A stretch of 64,000 nucleotides of DNA from Piscinibacter sp. (GTDB lineage: Bacteria > Pseudomonadota > Gammaproteobacteria > Burkholderiales > Burkholderiaceae_C). This document shows, piece after piece, positions 42,970 to 52,641 of this stretch. The notes under the pieces were generated by a model that saw only the letters and a program-made list of their open reading frames with translations, was not told the origin of the DNA and did no database searches. The DNA is taken from contig JADJJI010000001.1 of NCBI GenBank assembly GCA_016706565.1, positions 496,001 through 560,000 of the forward strand, read 5' to 3'. Position numbers and translations under genes: made by a program. The first letter of the stretch is position 1, and every line of letters begins with the position of its first letter.

Positions 42970-44013
42970 ATGCCTTTCATCAAGCCACTCGCCCGCCGCA
43001 CGCTGCTCGGCGCTGCCGCCGCCTCGCTCGCCCTGGCCGCCGCGCTGCCTGCCGTGGCGCAGGAAACGCCGATCAAGTTCCAGCTCGACTGGCGTTTCGA
43101 GGGCCCGGCGGCACTGTTCCTCGTGCCTGCGGCCAAGGGCTACTTCAAGGCCGAGAAGCTGGGCGTCACGATCGACGCCGGCAACGGCTCCGGCGGCACC
43201 GTCACGCGCGTGGCCTCGGGCACCTACGACATGGGCTTTGCCGACCTGGCCGCGCTGATGGAATTCCACGCCAACAACCCGACGGCACCGAACAAGCCGG
43301 TCGCGGTGATGATGGTCTACAACAACACGCCGGCCGCGGTGCTGGCGCTGAAGAAGAGCGGCATCGCCAGGCCGGCCGACCTGTCGGGCAAGAAACTCGG
43401 TGCCCCGGTGTTCGACGCCGGCCGCCGCGCCTGGCCGATCTTCGCCAAAGCCAATGCGGTGAAGGACGTCGCCTGGACGGCGATGGACCCGCCGCTGCGC
43501 GAGACCATGCTGGTGCGCGGCGACATCGACGCGATCACCGGCTTCTCGTTCACCTCGCTGCTCAACCTCGAGGCGCGCGGCGTGAAGACCGAAGACATCG
43601 TCGTGCTGCCCTACTCGCAATACGGCGTGAAGCTGTACGGCAACGTGATCATCGCCGGCGAAGATTTCCTCAAGAAGAACCCGGAGGCAGTGAAGGCCTT
43701 CCTGCGCGCCTTCACGAAAGGCGTGAAGGACGTCATCGCCGACCCCAAGGCCGGCGTGGCCACGGTGAAGGAGCGCGACGGCATCGTCAATGCCGATCTC
43801 GAACTGCGCCGCCTCAAGCTCGCGCTCGACCAGACCGTGCTGACGCCGGATGCCAAGGCCGAAGGCTTCGGCGACGTCAACGCCGCGCGGCTGGCGCTGA
43901 TGGCCAGCCAGGTGTCGGACGCCTTCGCGACCAAGGAGCGCGTGGTGGCCACCTCGGTGTGGAACGCCGGCTTCCTGCCGAGCGTGACGGACCGCAGCAT
44001 CTTCAAGAAATGA
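42970..44013 (+). CDS. NMT1/THI5-like ABC transporter substrate-binding protein
   Basis: Periplasmic receptor (347 aa) of an SsuA/ThiY-type importer. The signal peptide ends LPAVAQ; the mature part starts ETPIKFQLDWRFEGPAALFL, then GYFKAEKLGVTIDAGNGSGG and VASGTYDMGFADLAALM. ATG 42970 begins the signal; an in-frame GTG at 42937 is less likely. ATPase and permease genes lie 678 bases downstream, beyond repeat element B. Purine-cluster context suggests a nucleobase or related ring compound as ligand; thiamine-precursor uptake is an alternative. Confidence 0.88.
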   Translation: MPFIKPLARRTLLGAAAASLALAAALPAVAQETPIKFQLDWRFEGPAALFLVPAAKGYFKAEKLGVTIDAGNGSGGTVTRVASGTYDMGFADLAALMEFHANNPTAPNKPVAVMMVYNNTPAAVLALKKSGIARPADLSGKKLGAPVFDAGRRAWPIFAKANAVKDVAWTAMDPPLRETMLVRGDIDAITGFSFTSLLNLEARGVKTEDIVVLPYSQYGVKLYGNVIIAGEDFLKKNPEAVKAFLRAFTKGVKDVIADPKAGVATVKERDGIVNADLELRRLKLALDQTVLTPDAKAEGFGDVNAARLALMASQVSDAFATKERVVATSVWNAGFLPSVTDRSIFKK

Positions 44014-44064
44014 CCGCGCGCGCCATGCTGGGCCGCACCAGGCGTGCAGCAGGAACGACGGCAC

Positions 44065-44640
44065 ACGTCCCGTTGAGGACACTCGATGTGAGCTGTGCGG
44101 GTTGCGTTGGGCGCGGCAAAGGCACGCCCGGGCAGGCTACGGCGCTTCGCCTCGGCGGTCGGCGCGTTGCGCCGACTCCCCTGCGATGCTCGGTCTCATG
44201 GCCCCGTCGCCGAACTCACTGCGCGACCTGCGGTCGCTGCGTTCGGACAGCGTCGACGAGTCAGACGACGAGAGCGCTGCGCGCGCGGCCACGAGCCCTG
44301 CGCTTCTCGGCACCTCAGAGGCGCGCCCCCACGCCTTGCCCGGGCGTGCCTTTGCTGAACCAGCGGTGGCCTGCGGTCGGAAAGCGCCACTGGTGGACTT
44401 CGCGGCAGGCGCTGCCCGCTGGGGGCGATTTCTGGGGCGACGAGAAGCGCAGCGCCAGGGTCGGCGCGCGCCAGCGCGCTTCGTGAACTGACTTGCCGCG
44501 GCTGTCTGAACGCAGTGAGCGCAGCGAACGAAGTGAGTTCTGCGGCACGACCCTGGCGCGAGCATCGCAGTGGAAGTCGGCGCACAGCGCCGACCGCCAC
44601 AGCATGAGCCCCCCGCGGGCAGCGCCTGCCGCGATGCGCC
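44065..44640. repeat. Inverted-repeat element B, splitting an ABC transporter operon
   Basis: The gap 44014-44691 has no credible gene. Bases 44083-44639 match element A in the opposite orientation at about nine of ten positions. The two internal palindromic modules are conserved: arms 44116-44137 with 44333-44355 (one inserted base) and 44400-44419 with 44615-44634 (perfect over 20). Open frames here differ from those of element A and have no family features. The element stands between the binding-protein gene and its ATPase gene, so insertion into a formerly compact operon is likely. Confidence 0.85.
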
Positions 44641-44691
44641 ATCAACTTCCGTGCCCCGCCCGGCCGAGGCGTTCCGCCATGGAACACTGAC

Positions 44692-45513
44692 ATGACCGCC
44701 TTCGTCGACTTCCACGACGTCTGGCTGGCCTACAACGACGAGCTGCTCGCCAAGGGCCAGTTCGCCGTCGAAGCCATCGACCTGAAGGTGCGCGAAGGCG
44801 AGTTCATCGCCATCGTGGGGCCTTCGGGCTGCGGCAAGAGCACCTTCATGAAGCTGGCCACTGGGCTGAAACGGCCGAGCAAGGGCACGGTGATCATCGG
44901 CGGCCAGCAGGTCACCGGGCCGCTGAAGATCACCGGCATGGCCTTCCAGGCGCCCAGCCTGCTGCCCTGGCGCACGACGCTGGACAACGTGCTGCTGCCG
45001 CTGGAGATCGTCGAGCCCTACCGATCCAGCTTCCGTGCGAAACGCAGCGAATACGCCGCCAAGGCGCGCGCGCTGCTGGCCAGCGTGGGCCTGGCCGGCT
45101 ACGAGGACAAGTTCCCCTGGCAGCTTTCCGGCGGCATGCAGCAGCGCGCCAGCATCTGCCGAGCGCTCATCCACGAGCCGAAGATGCTGCTGCTCGACGA
45201 ACCCTTCGGCGCACTCGATGCCTTCACGCGCGAGGAGCTGTGGTGCATTCTGCGCGACCTGGAGGCGGCGCAGAAGTTCAACGTCATCCTGGTCACCCAC
45301 GACCTGCGCGAGAGCGTGTTCCTCGCCGACACCGTCTACGTGATGAGCCGGAGCCCCGGCCGCTTCGTCGTCAAGCGCGAGATCGAGCTGCCGCGCCCGC
45401 GCGACCTGGAGATCACCTACACGCCGGCCTTCACCGACATCGTGCACGAGCTGCGCGGGCACATCGGCGCCATCCGCGGCCAGGCCGGGCGGCCGGCAGG
45501 GGCAACGGCATGA
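44692..45513 (+). CDS. ABC transporter ATP-binding protein, SsuB/TauB/ThiZ-like
   Basis: Cytoplasmic ATPase (273 aa). Walker A GPSGCGKST, the Q-loop AFQAPSLLPWRTTLDNV, the signature LSGGMQQRASICRAL, Walker B LLLDEPFGALDAF and VTHDLRES are all intact. It overlaps the permease start by four bases. It belongs with the binding protein at 42970 across repeat element B. Confidence 0.92.
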   Translation: MTAFVDFHDVWLAYNDELLAKGQFAVEAIDLKVREGEFIAIVGPSGCGKSTFMKLATGLKRPSKGTVIIGGQQVTGPLKITGMAFQAPSLLPWRTTLDNVLLPLEIVEPYRSSFRAKRSEYAAKARALLASVGLAGYEDKFPWQLSGGMQQRASICRALIHEPKMLLLDEPFGALDAFTREELWCILRDLEAAQKFNVILVTHDLRESVFLADTVYVMSRSPGRFVVKREIELPRPRDLEITYTPAFTDIVHELRGHIGAIRGQAGRPAGATA

Positions 45514-46274
45514 AGTCACCGCTGGAGAAGGCCGCGCCCTGGCTGCTGCTGCTCGCCACGCTGCTCGTGTGGCAGCTCATCTGCAGCGCCTTCGGCGTCA
45601 GCGAATTCATCTTCCCCAGCCCGGCACACATCGCCGAGGCGAGCTGGGAACACCGCTGGACCATTCTCGGCCACGCCTGGCGCACCTACTGGGTGACGAT
45701 GGTCGGCTTCGCGATCGCCATCGTTGTGGGCGTGCTGCTGGGTTTCCTGATGGGCAGCTCACGGCTGGCCTACGACGCGATGTACCCGCTGATGACCGGC
45801 TTCAACGCGCTGCCCAAGGCGGCCTTCGTGCCCATCCTCGTCGTCTGGTTCGGCATCGGTGCCGGGCCGGCGATCCTCACCGCCTTCCTGATCAGCTTCT
45901 TCCCGATCATGGTCAACATCGCCACCGGCCTGGCCACGCTGGAGCCGGAGCTGGAGGACGTGCTGCGCGTGCTCGGTGCGAAGCGCTGGGACGTGCTGAT
46001 GAAGGTCGGCCTGCCGCGCTCCATGCCCTACTTCTACGGCTCGCTGAAGGTGGCGATCACGCTGGCATTCGTGGGCACCACGGTCAGCGAGATGACGGCC
46101 AGCAACGAGGGCATCGGCTACCTGCTGATCAGCGCCGGCAGCTCGATGCAGATGGGCCTGGCCTTCTCGGGCCTGGTGGTCGTCGGGCTGATGGCGATGG
46201 CGATGTACGAGCTGTTCTCGGTGGTCGAGAAGCGCACCACCGGCTGGGCGCACCGCGGCTCGCAGAACCATTGA
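45510..46274 (+). CDS. ABC transporter permease, SsuC/TauC/ThiX-like
   Basis: Inner-membrane subunit (254 aa) with about six helices. The BPD_transp_1 coupling motif is LEDVLRVLGAKRWDVLMKVGLP, preceded by FNALPKAAFVPILVVWFGIGAGPAI. ATG 45510 overlaps the ATPase stop. It completes the importer begun at 42970. A nucleoside deaminase gene follows 14 bases later on the same strand, which supports a nucleobase substrate. Confidence 0.92.
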   Translation: MKSPLEKAAPWLLLLATLLVWQLICSAFGVSEFIFPSPAHIAEASWEHRWTILGHAWRTYWVTMVGFAIAIVVGVLLGFLMGSSRLAYDAMYPLMTGFNALPKAAFVPILVVWFGIGAGPAILTAFLISFFPIMVNIATGLATLEPELEDVLRVLGAKRWDVLMKVGLPRSMPYFYGSLKVAITLAFVGTTVSEMTASNEGIGYLLISAGSSMQMGLAFSGLVVVGLMAMAMYELFSVVEKRTTGWAHRGSQNH

Positions 46275-46288
46275 CGTAGAGTCTGCGC

Positions 46289-46714
46289 ATGAACGAGCGC
46301 ACCGAGCCGACCCTCGAGCAGGCCATCGCATTGCTGCAACGCGCCCAGGCCCTGGCCGAACGCGCCGCGGCGGCCGGCCACCACCCGTTCGGTGCGCTGC
46401 TCGTCGGCCCCGACCACGAGACGGTGCTGATGGAGCAGGGCAACGTCGACAGCGTCAACCACGCCGAGGCGGTGCTGGCGCGCGAGGCGGCCCGGCGCTT
46501 CACGCCCGCCGAGCTGTGGGGCTGCACCCTGGTCACCACCGTCGAGCCCTGCGCGATGTGCGCCGGCACGCAGTACTGGGCGCACATCGGCCGCGTGATC
46601 TACGGCCTGGAGGAGCGCGAGCTGCTGCGCCTGACCGGCAACCACGCCGAGAACCCGACGCTGGACCTGCCCTGCCGCGAGGTTTCTCTCGTGGACAGAA
46701 GGACGTGCACGTGA
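46289..46714 (+). CDS. Nucleoside/guanine deaminase-like protein, C-terminus shifted
   Basis: Zinc-dependent deaminase of the cytidine/guanine deaminase fold (141 aa as read). HAEAVLAREAA supplies the zinc His and catalytic Glu and EPCAMCAGTQYW the two Cys. The present frame ends CREVSLVDRRTCT. In another frame the sequence continues FSRGQKDVHVIGPVQQM to FWKTR, stop 46782, which matches the usual ending of this family. One missing T in the TTT at about 46684-46686 would restore a protein of about 164 residues. The substrate is likely guanine or a related purine, by context. Confidence 0.82.
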   Translation: MNERTEPTLEQAIALLQRAQALAERAAAAGHHPFGALLVGPDHETVLMEQGNVDSVNHAEAVLAREAARRFTPAELWGCTLVTTVEPCAMCAGTQYWAHIGRVIYGLEERELLRLTGNHAENPTLDLPCREVSLVDRRTCT

Positions 46715-46881
46715 TCGGCCCGGTGCAGCAGATGGCCGAGGCCATCGCGGCGACACACCGGCGCTTCTGGAAGACCCGCTGAGCCGCAGCCCGTCGCCGC
46801 AATCGGCGCCCCTGCGCGCGGCGCAGTTTCCCCGAGTCGGGTGGGTGACACTAAGTTACAAGCTCGGCAGACTCGCGGCCC

Positions 46882-47475
46882 ATGCCTTTGCCCAGCCTGC
46901 GCCTGCCGCGTCTTCTCGCCCTGTCGACCGCCGCGGCGTTGATGCTCGGCTCCGGCGCATCGGCGCAAGCCGCCGTGCTGCCAGGCATCCAGTTGCAGGA
47001 CCAGCATGCCGCCGCGCTCACGGCCGCCTCGGTTGCGCAGCGCGTCGTGCTGCTGCACTTCGTGTTCACGACCTGCTCCACCACCTGCCCGACGCAGGTG
47101 CGCGAACTGGCGGCCGTGCATGACAGCCTGAGCAAGGAAGCGCGCGCCCACGTCCGCTTCCTGTCGGTGTCGGTCGACCCGCTCAGCGACACGCCCGCCA
47201 CGCTGGCGGCCTTTGCGCGCCGCATGGATGCGCAGCGCCCCGGATGGAGTTTCGCCACCGGCCGGCCCGAACAGGTGCGGGCCCTGGTCGAGCGCATGCA
47301 GGCGATGGCGCCGGGGCGGCAGCGCGCCGCGCCGCAGGACCACCGCACCTCGCTGTACCTCTTCGATGCCTCCGGCGAACTCGTTCAGCGCTTCGCCGGC
47401 GTACCTGTCGATCGGCCGCGCCTGGCTGCCGAGATCACCCGCCTGGTCGCCGCGAAGGCGCGCACCGCCCACTGA
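46882..47475 (+). CDS. SCO1/SenC family protein
   Basis: Copper-binding thioredoxin-fold protein (197 aa) linked to assembly of cytochrome oxidase or other copper sites. A signal peptide ends ASAQA near residue 30. The copper ligands are C65 and C69 (CSTTCP) and His at about 154 (QDHRTSLYLFD). It lies just before the galactose-oxidase-like gene; because galactose oxidase is a copper radical enzyme, a role in loading copper there is attractive but speculative. Confidence 0.9.
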   Translation: MPLPSLRLPRLLALSTAAALMLGSGASAQAAVLPGIQLQDQHAAALTAASVAQRVVLLHFVFTTCSTTCPTQVRELAAVHDSLSKEARAHVRFLSVSVDPLSDTPATLAAFARRMDAQRPGWSFATGRPEQVRALVERMQAMAPGRQRAAPQDHRTSLYLFDASGELVQRFAGVPVDRPRLAAEITRLVAAKARTAH

Positions 47476-47524
47476 ATCTGCCGACGCGCTGCCCGCACGC
47501 CGCGCTTGCCCGAGAAGAAGAACC

Positions 47525-50002
47525 ATGCACCACTGCACGCCTCGCTTTGCCCTTGCCCTGTCGATGATCGCTGTCCTGGCCGCTTGCGGCGGCGGAGGCG
47601 ACTCGAGAGTCGCGCCGAGCGCGATGGACACACGCAAGCTGGCCCAGGCCGACAGCGAGGAACTGTCGGTCGTGCTGCCCGACGTGGCCGACCCGCTGTT
47701 CCAGGGCCTGACCATCCCCACCGATGCGCCCACGCGCGGCATGTGGTCGGCCACGCAGGCCTGGCCGATGAACGGCCTGCATGCCGTGCTGCTGCCCGAC
47801 GGCAAGGTGCTCACCTACGGCACGCCGCAGAACACGCCCGGCACGCAGGACGGCCGCACCTACGACTTCTGGGATCCGTCGCTCGGCTTCGTCGCGGCGA
47901 GCCACGTGACCTCGTTCGACGCGGCGCGCGTCAACAGCTTCTGCAACACCTCGGCCTGGCTGGCCGACGGGCGGCTGATGCTCACCGGCGGCAACACGCC
48001 GCTGGGCTCCTCGCTGCTGACGCCTGCCACCGGCAGCGCGCTGACGGACACGGCCACGCTGGCCGACCAGCGCTGGTACGCGACCATGCTGACGCTGCCT
48101 GACGGTCGCAACATCATGCTCGGCGGCATGGACCCCTACCAGGAGGACATGCGCAACAACCCGGACGCCGCCATCGCCGCCGGCACGGTGTCGATGACGC
48201 CGGAGATCTACAGCGCCGGTACCGGCTGGCGCAGCCTGACCGGCGCGCGCAGCCGCGACGCCTTCGGCCCCGACTACCTGCGCGCCTCCTACCCGCGCGC
48301 CTGGGTGGCCCCGAACGGCCGCGTGTTCGGCATCTCCGCCGAGACGATGTGGAGCCTGGACGTCGCCGCCAACGACGGCGCCGGCAGCATCACCGTGCAC
48401 GGCCGCTTCAAGACGCCGGCCAGCGCCACGGCGCCGGTCAACGTGGGTGCCACCAACACCGCCGTGATGTTCGCACCCGGCCGCGTGCTGCAGGTCGGCG
48501 GCAACGGCTACTTCAACGGCGACGGCTTGCCGGCCAGCAACCTGGCCACGGTGGTCGACTTCAACGACGCCGAGCCGGTGGTCACCGAGACCGCGGCGAT
48601 GACCTACGCGCGCCGCTTCCCCAACTCGGTGGTGCTGCCCGACGGCCGGGTGCTGGTCACCGGCGGCACGCGCGTGGGCAACAACGGCGGCGCCGATGCG
48701 GTGTATGCCGCCGAAATCTGGAACCCCGCCACCGGCGCCTGGACGCTGGGCGCCAGCGAAGCACAGATCCGCGTCTACCACTCGGCCACGCTGATGCTGG
48801 CCAACGGCACGGTGCTGTCCACCGGTGGCGGTGCGCCCGGGCCGGTGAACAACCTCAATGCCGAGCTCTACTACCCGCCCTACCTGTTCCGCACGGTGGA
48901 CGGCGCGGCGCAACTTGCACCGCGGCCGCGCATCAGCTCGATCAGTTCGCTCGCCTTCGACCACGGCAGCGCCGTGCAACTGCGCATGGCCGGCGACGCG
49001 CCGGTGGCGCGCCTGGTGATGCTGGCCAACGGCTCGGTGACGCACTCGTTCAACAGCGGCCAGCGCTTCCTCGAGATCCCCTTCACGCAGAACGGCCCCT
49101 CGATCAGCGCCACGCTGCCGGCCAGCGCCAGCCTGGCGCCGCCGGGCTACTACCAGATCGTCGCGCTCGATGCGGCCGGTGTGCCCTCGCGCGGCGCCAT
49201 CGTCTCGCTGGGCCTGCAGGGCAAGTTGCCCGCAGCGCAGAGCGACATCGTGCGCAACCAGGCGGTGACGCTGGAAAGCACCAACGCGCCCGGCCAGTCG
49301 GTGACGGTGGACGCTGACGGTATCGCCGGCCTCGCCGCCACGCCGAACACCGTGCGTGCACCGGCCGCTGCGCAGTTCTGGGTGCGCAACGGCCTGGCCG
49401 ATGCGAACTGCCTCTCGCTCGAATCAGCCGCCTCGCCGGGCCAATGGCTGCGCCGGCGCGAATTGCGCGCAACGCTGGATGCCGCCGACGGCAGCCCGGC
49501 CTTCGCCGGTGACGCGACGTTCTGCCCGCAGTCCGGCCTGTCGGGCGCGGGCCTGTCGCTGCGGGCGTTCGGCGCGGACGAGCTGTTCCTGCGCCACCGC
49601 GGCAACGAGTTGTGGTTCGAAGCGGCCGCCAGCGACACCGCCTTCGCCGCCGACGCCAGCTTCGTGCCGCGCAGCACGCTACCGCAGGATGCGGTGCTGC
49701 AACTCGCCAGCGTGGACGTCGAAGGCTCGGTGCTGGCGGTGGACGCCAACAACCTCGGCGTGCTCGCCGCGCTCGGCAACAAGGAGCATCGCCGGCGGGG
49801 GGGGGCCTGGGCGATGCGAGCTGCGTGTCGTTCGAGTCGGTCGCGGCGCCGGGCCGCTGGCTGCGCCATGCCGGCTACCGCGTGCAGTCGTCGGCCTTCG
49901 CCGAGACGGCGCTGTTCCGCGCCGATGCCACCTTCTGCCCCGAGCCCGGCCTGGCCGGCACGGGCGTGTCGCTGCGTTCGAAGAACTTCCCCGCGCGGGT
50001 GA
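47525..50002 (+). CDS. Galactose-oxidase-like (kelch, DUF1929) lipoprotein, N-terminal part of a frameshifted multidomain gene
   Basis: Lipoprotein with lipobox VLAAC, Cys at residue 21. A kelch propeller (WPMNGLHAVLLPDGKVLTYG, TGGNTPLGSS, VVLPDGRVLVTGGTRVG) runs to about residue 460, followed by a DUF1929-type domain (YYPPYLFRT, PRISSISSLAF, PPGYYQIVALD). AbfB-like beta-trefoil sequence then runs to residue 760 or so. At the G9 run 49797-49805 the frame changes, and the last 65 residues (Arg-rich) are out of frame. The true protein most likely continues into the 3' part. A radical-copper oxidase or a non-catalytic glycan binder are both possible. Confidence 0.82.
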   Translation: MHHCTPRFALALSMIAVLAACGGGGDSRVAPSAMDTRKLAQADSEELSVVLPDVADPLFQGLTIPTDAPTRGMWSATQAWPMNGLHAVLLPDGKVLTYGTPQNTPGTQDGRTYDFWDPSLGFVAASHVTSFDAARVNSFCNTSAWLADGRLMLTGGNTPLGSSLLTPATGSALTDTATLADQRWYATMLTLPDGRNIMLGGMDPYQEDMRNNPDAAIAAGTVSMTPEIYSAGTGWRSLTGARSRDAFGPDYLRASYPRAWVAPNGRVFGISAETMWSLDVAANDGAGSITVHGRFKTPASATAPVNVGATNTAVMFAPGRVLQVGGNGYFNGDGLPASNLATVVDFNDAEPVVTETAAMTYARRFPNSVVLPDGRVLVTGGTRVGNNGGADAVYAAEIWNPATGAWTLGASEAQIRVYHSATLMLANGTVLSTGGGAPGPVNNLNAELYYPPYLFRTVDGAAQLAPRPRISSISSLAFDHGSAVQLRMAGDAPVARLVMLANGSVTHSFNSGQRFLEIPFTQNGPSISATLPASASLAPPGYYQIVALDAAGVPSRGAIVSLGLQGKLPAAQSDIVRNQAVTLESTNAPGQSVTVDADGIAGLAATPNTVRAPAAAQFWVRNGLADANCLSLESAASPGQWLRRRELRATLDAADGSPAFAGDATFCPQSGLSGAGLSLRAFGADELFLRHRGNELWFEAAASDTAFAADASFVPRSTLPQDAVLQLASVDVEGSVLAVDANNLGVLAALGNKEHRRRGGAWAMRAACRSSRSRRRAAGCAMPATACSRRPSPRRRCSAPMPPSAPSPAWPARACRCVRRTSPRG

Positions 50003-52635
50003 TGCGGCACGTCAATGGCCAGATCTGGATCGATCCGCAGGCCGCCGATGCCGCCTTCATCGGCAGCGCCAGCTTCCTCGCGCGTCAGTTCGCATCGGCG
50101 GCCGGCCTGCCCACGCTGGCGGCGCTGCCGGCCGCTCCGGTCGTCGTCGGCACAGCAGCCTCCTGGAGCCCAGGGCTCGAAGGCACCGGGCTGGAGTTCA
50201 GCTGGGATTTCGGTGACGGCAGCAGCTCGCCGTACGCTGCCAGCAGCGCCGCGAGCCACAGCTACGCCAGCGCCGGGGTCTACCTCGTCACGCTGACCGT
50301 GCGCAACGCCAGCGGCCAGACCAGCTCGCGCAGCTTCCTGCAGGCGGTGGCCCTGCCGGCGGCCAGCGGCGCGCCGCGCGCGAGCTCGCAGATGATTCTC
50401 GAACCGCGCGGCACTGCCGCAGCGCGCCTGTGGGTGGTCAACCCCGACAACGACTCGGTCAGCGTGTTCGACACCACCGGCCCGACCCGCATCGCCGAGA
50501 TCGCCACCGGCAGCGCGCCGCGCAGCATCGCCCGCACGCCAAACGGCAGCCTGTGGGTGGTCAACCGCGACGGCGCCTCGATCAGCGTGATCGACCCGGC
50601 CGCGCTCGCGGTGGTGCGCACCATCGCCCTGCCGCGCGCCTCGCAGCCCTACGGCATCGTGATCTCCAGCGGCGGCAGTGCCTATGTCAGCCTGGAAGCT
50701 GGCGGCCTGCTGCTGGTGCTCGATGCGACCACGGGCAACACACTCGGCTCGATCTCGGTCGGCGCCAACCCGCGCCACCTGGCCCTCAGCGCCGACGGCG
50801 CACGGCTGCTCGTCTCGCGCTTCATCACGCCGCCGCTGCCGGGCGAAGGCACGGCCAGCGTGGCCAGTGCCGTCGAAGGCGTGCAGCGCGGCGGCGAGAT
50901 CGTGGTGGTCGATACCGCGGCGATGACCGTGCAGCGCACCGTGGTGCTGCAGCACAGCGACCGCGCCGACACCTCGATCTCCGGCAGCGGTGTGCCCAAC
51001 TACCTGGGCGCCGCGGCGATCTCGCCCGACGGCGGCTCGGCCTGGGTGCCCTCCAAGCAGGACAACGTCAAGCGCGGCACGCTGCGCAACGGCAGCGCGC
51101 TGGACTTCCAGAACACCGTGCGCGCCATCAGCTCGCGCCTGGACCTGGCCACGCTGACCGAAGACAGCGCTGCGCGCATCGACCACGACAACGCCAGCGT
51201 GGCCAGCGCAGCGAGCTACGACGCCAGCGGCGCCTACCTTTTCGTCGCCCTCGAGACGGCGCGCCAGGTGGCGGTGCTCGATGCCCGCAGCGGCGCGCAG
51301 CTGATGCGCGTCGAGACGGGCCTTGCGCCGCAGGCGCTGGTGGTGTCGGCCGACAACACGCGCCTGTTCGTGCACAACTTCATGGGCCGCAGCGTGCAGG
51401 CGGTCGACATCACGCCGCTGACGCAGCTCGGCGAGCTGCGCAGCAGCACGCTGGCCTCGGTGGCCACGGTGGGCACCGACAAGCTCGCCGCCAACGTGCT
51501 GCTGGGCAAGCAGCTCTTCTACGACGCCCGCGACACGCGCCTGTCGCGCGACGCCTACATGAGCTGCGCGAGCTGCCACAACGACGGCAGCCACGATGGC
51601 CGCACCTGGGACCTCACGGCCCAGGGCGAAGGCCTGCGCAACACCATCAGCCTGCGCGGCCGCGCCGGGCTCGGCCACGGCCGCCTGCACTGGAGCAGCA
51701 ACTTCGACGAGGTGCAGGACTTCGAAGGCCAGATCCGCGCGCTGGCCGGCGGCACCGGCCTGATGAGCGACGCACTCTTCAACACCGGCACGCGCAACCA
51801 GCCGCTGGGCACGAGCAAGGCCGGCCAGAGCGCCGAGCTCGATGCGCTGGCCGCCTACGTCGGCTCGCTGAACCAGATGCCGCTGAGCGCTGCGCGCAGC
51901 AGCTCCGGCGCGCTGACGGCTGCGGCGCAGGCCGGCCGCGCGGTGTTCGCCGCCCAGGGCTGCGCCAGCTGTCACGGCGGCGCCAGCTTCGCCAACGGCG
52001 GAGGCACGCTGCTGGCCGATGTCGGCACGATCAAGGCCAGCAGCGGCAAGCGCCTGGGCGCACTGCTGCCCGGCATCGACGTGCCGACGCTGCGCGACGT
52101 GGCGCTCACCGGCCCCTACCTGCACGACGGCTCGGCCGCCTCGCTGGCGGCGGCGGTGCAGGCGCACCGCGGCATGTCGCTCGCAGCGGCAGACCTCGAC
52201 AACCTGGCGACCTACCTGGGCCAGATCGGCAGCGAGGAAGTGGCGGCCCCAGCGGCCCTGCCTGCGGGCGCGGTGCGCTGCGCCAGCGAGCGCGGCAACT
52301 GCAGCCTGCCCTCGGGCACGCCGGCCACGGTGTACTACGGTGCCGACAGCCGCTGGGTCAGCATCGGTGCGGTCAATGCTTCGATCGCCTGCAACAACAG
52401 CGTCTTCGGCGACCCGGCCTACGGCACCGGCAAGGCCTGCTACTACGTGGCAGCCACCAAGTGCAGCAACGAACGCGCCACCTGCACGGTGCCGGCAGGC
52501 AGGACGGCAACGGTGATCTACGGCGCCAACGGCCGCTATCACCTGCGCACCGGCGTGAGCGGTGCGCTGGCGTGCAACAACACCACCTTCGCCGACCCGC
52601 TGCCCGGCGTCGGCAAGTCCTGCTGGCTGCGCTGA
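49806..52635 (+). CDS. AbfB - PKD - YVTN propeller - di-heme cytochrome c, C-terminal part of the frameshifted gene
   Basis: Continues the gene from the G9 run in another frame; the start given is the frameshift point, not a start codon. Domains in order: AbfB trefoil (SCVSFESVAAPGRWLRH, to about 50090), PKD (FSWDFGDGSSSPY, about 50200-50340), a YVTN/NHL propeller (LWVVNPDNDSVSVFDTT onward, to 51460), then a MauG-like cytochrome region with CASCH at about 51564 and 51961. The tail has two Cys-rich repeats (CASERGNCSLPSGTPATVYY and CSNERATCTVPAGRTATVIY) seen at the ends of secreted carbohydrate-active proteins. The protein is extracytoplasmic. Confidence 0.8.
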
Positions 52636-52641
52636 CGGCGC

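Noticed and set aside
44095-44491. Open frames of about 90-130 codons within repeat element B
   Set aside because: Same reasoning as element A; no ribosome site and no family resemblance.
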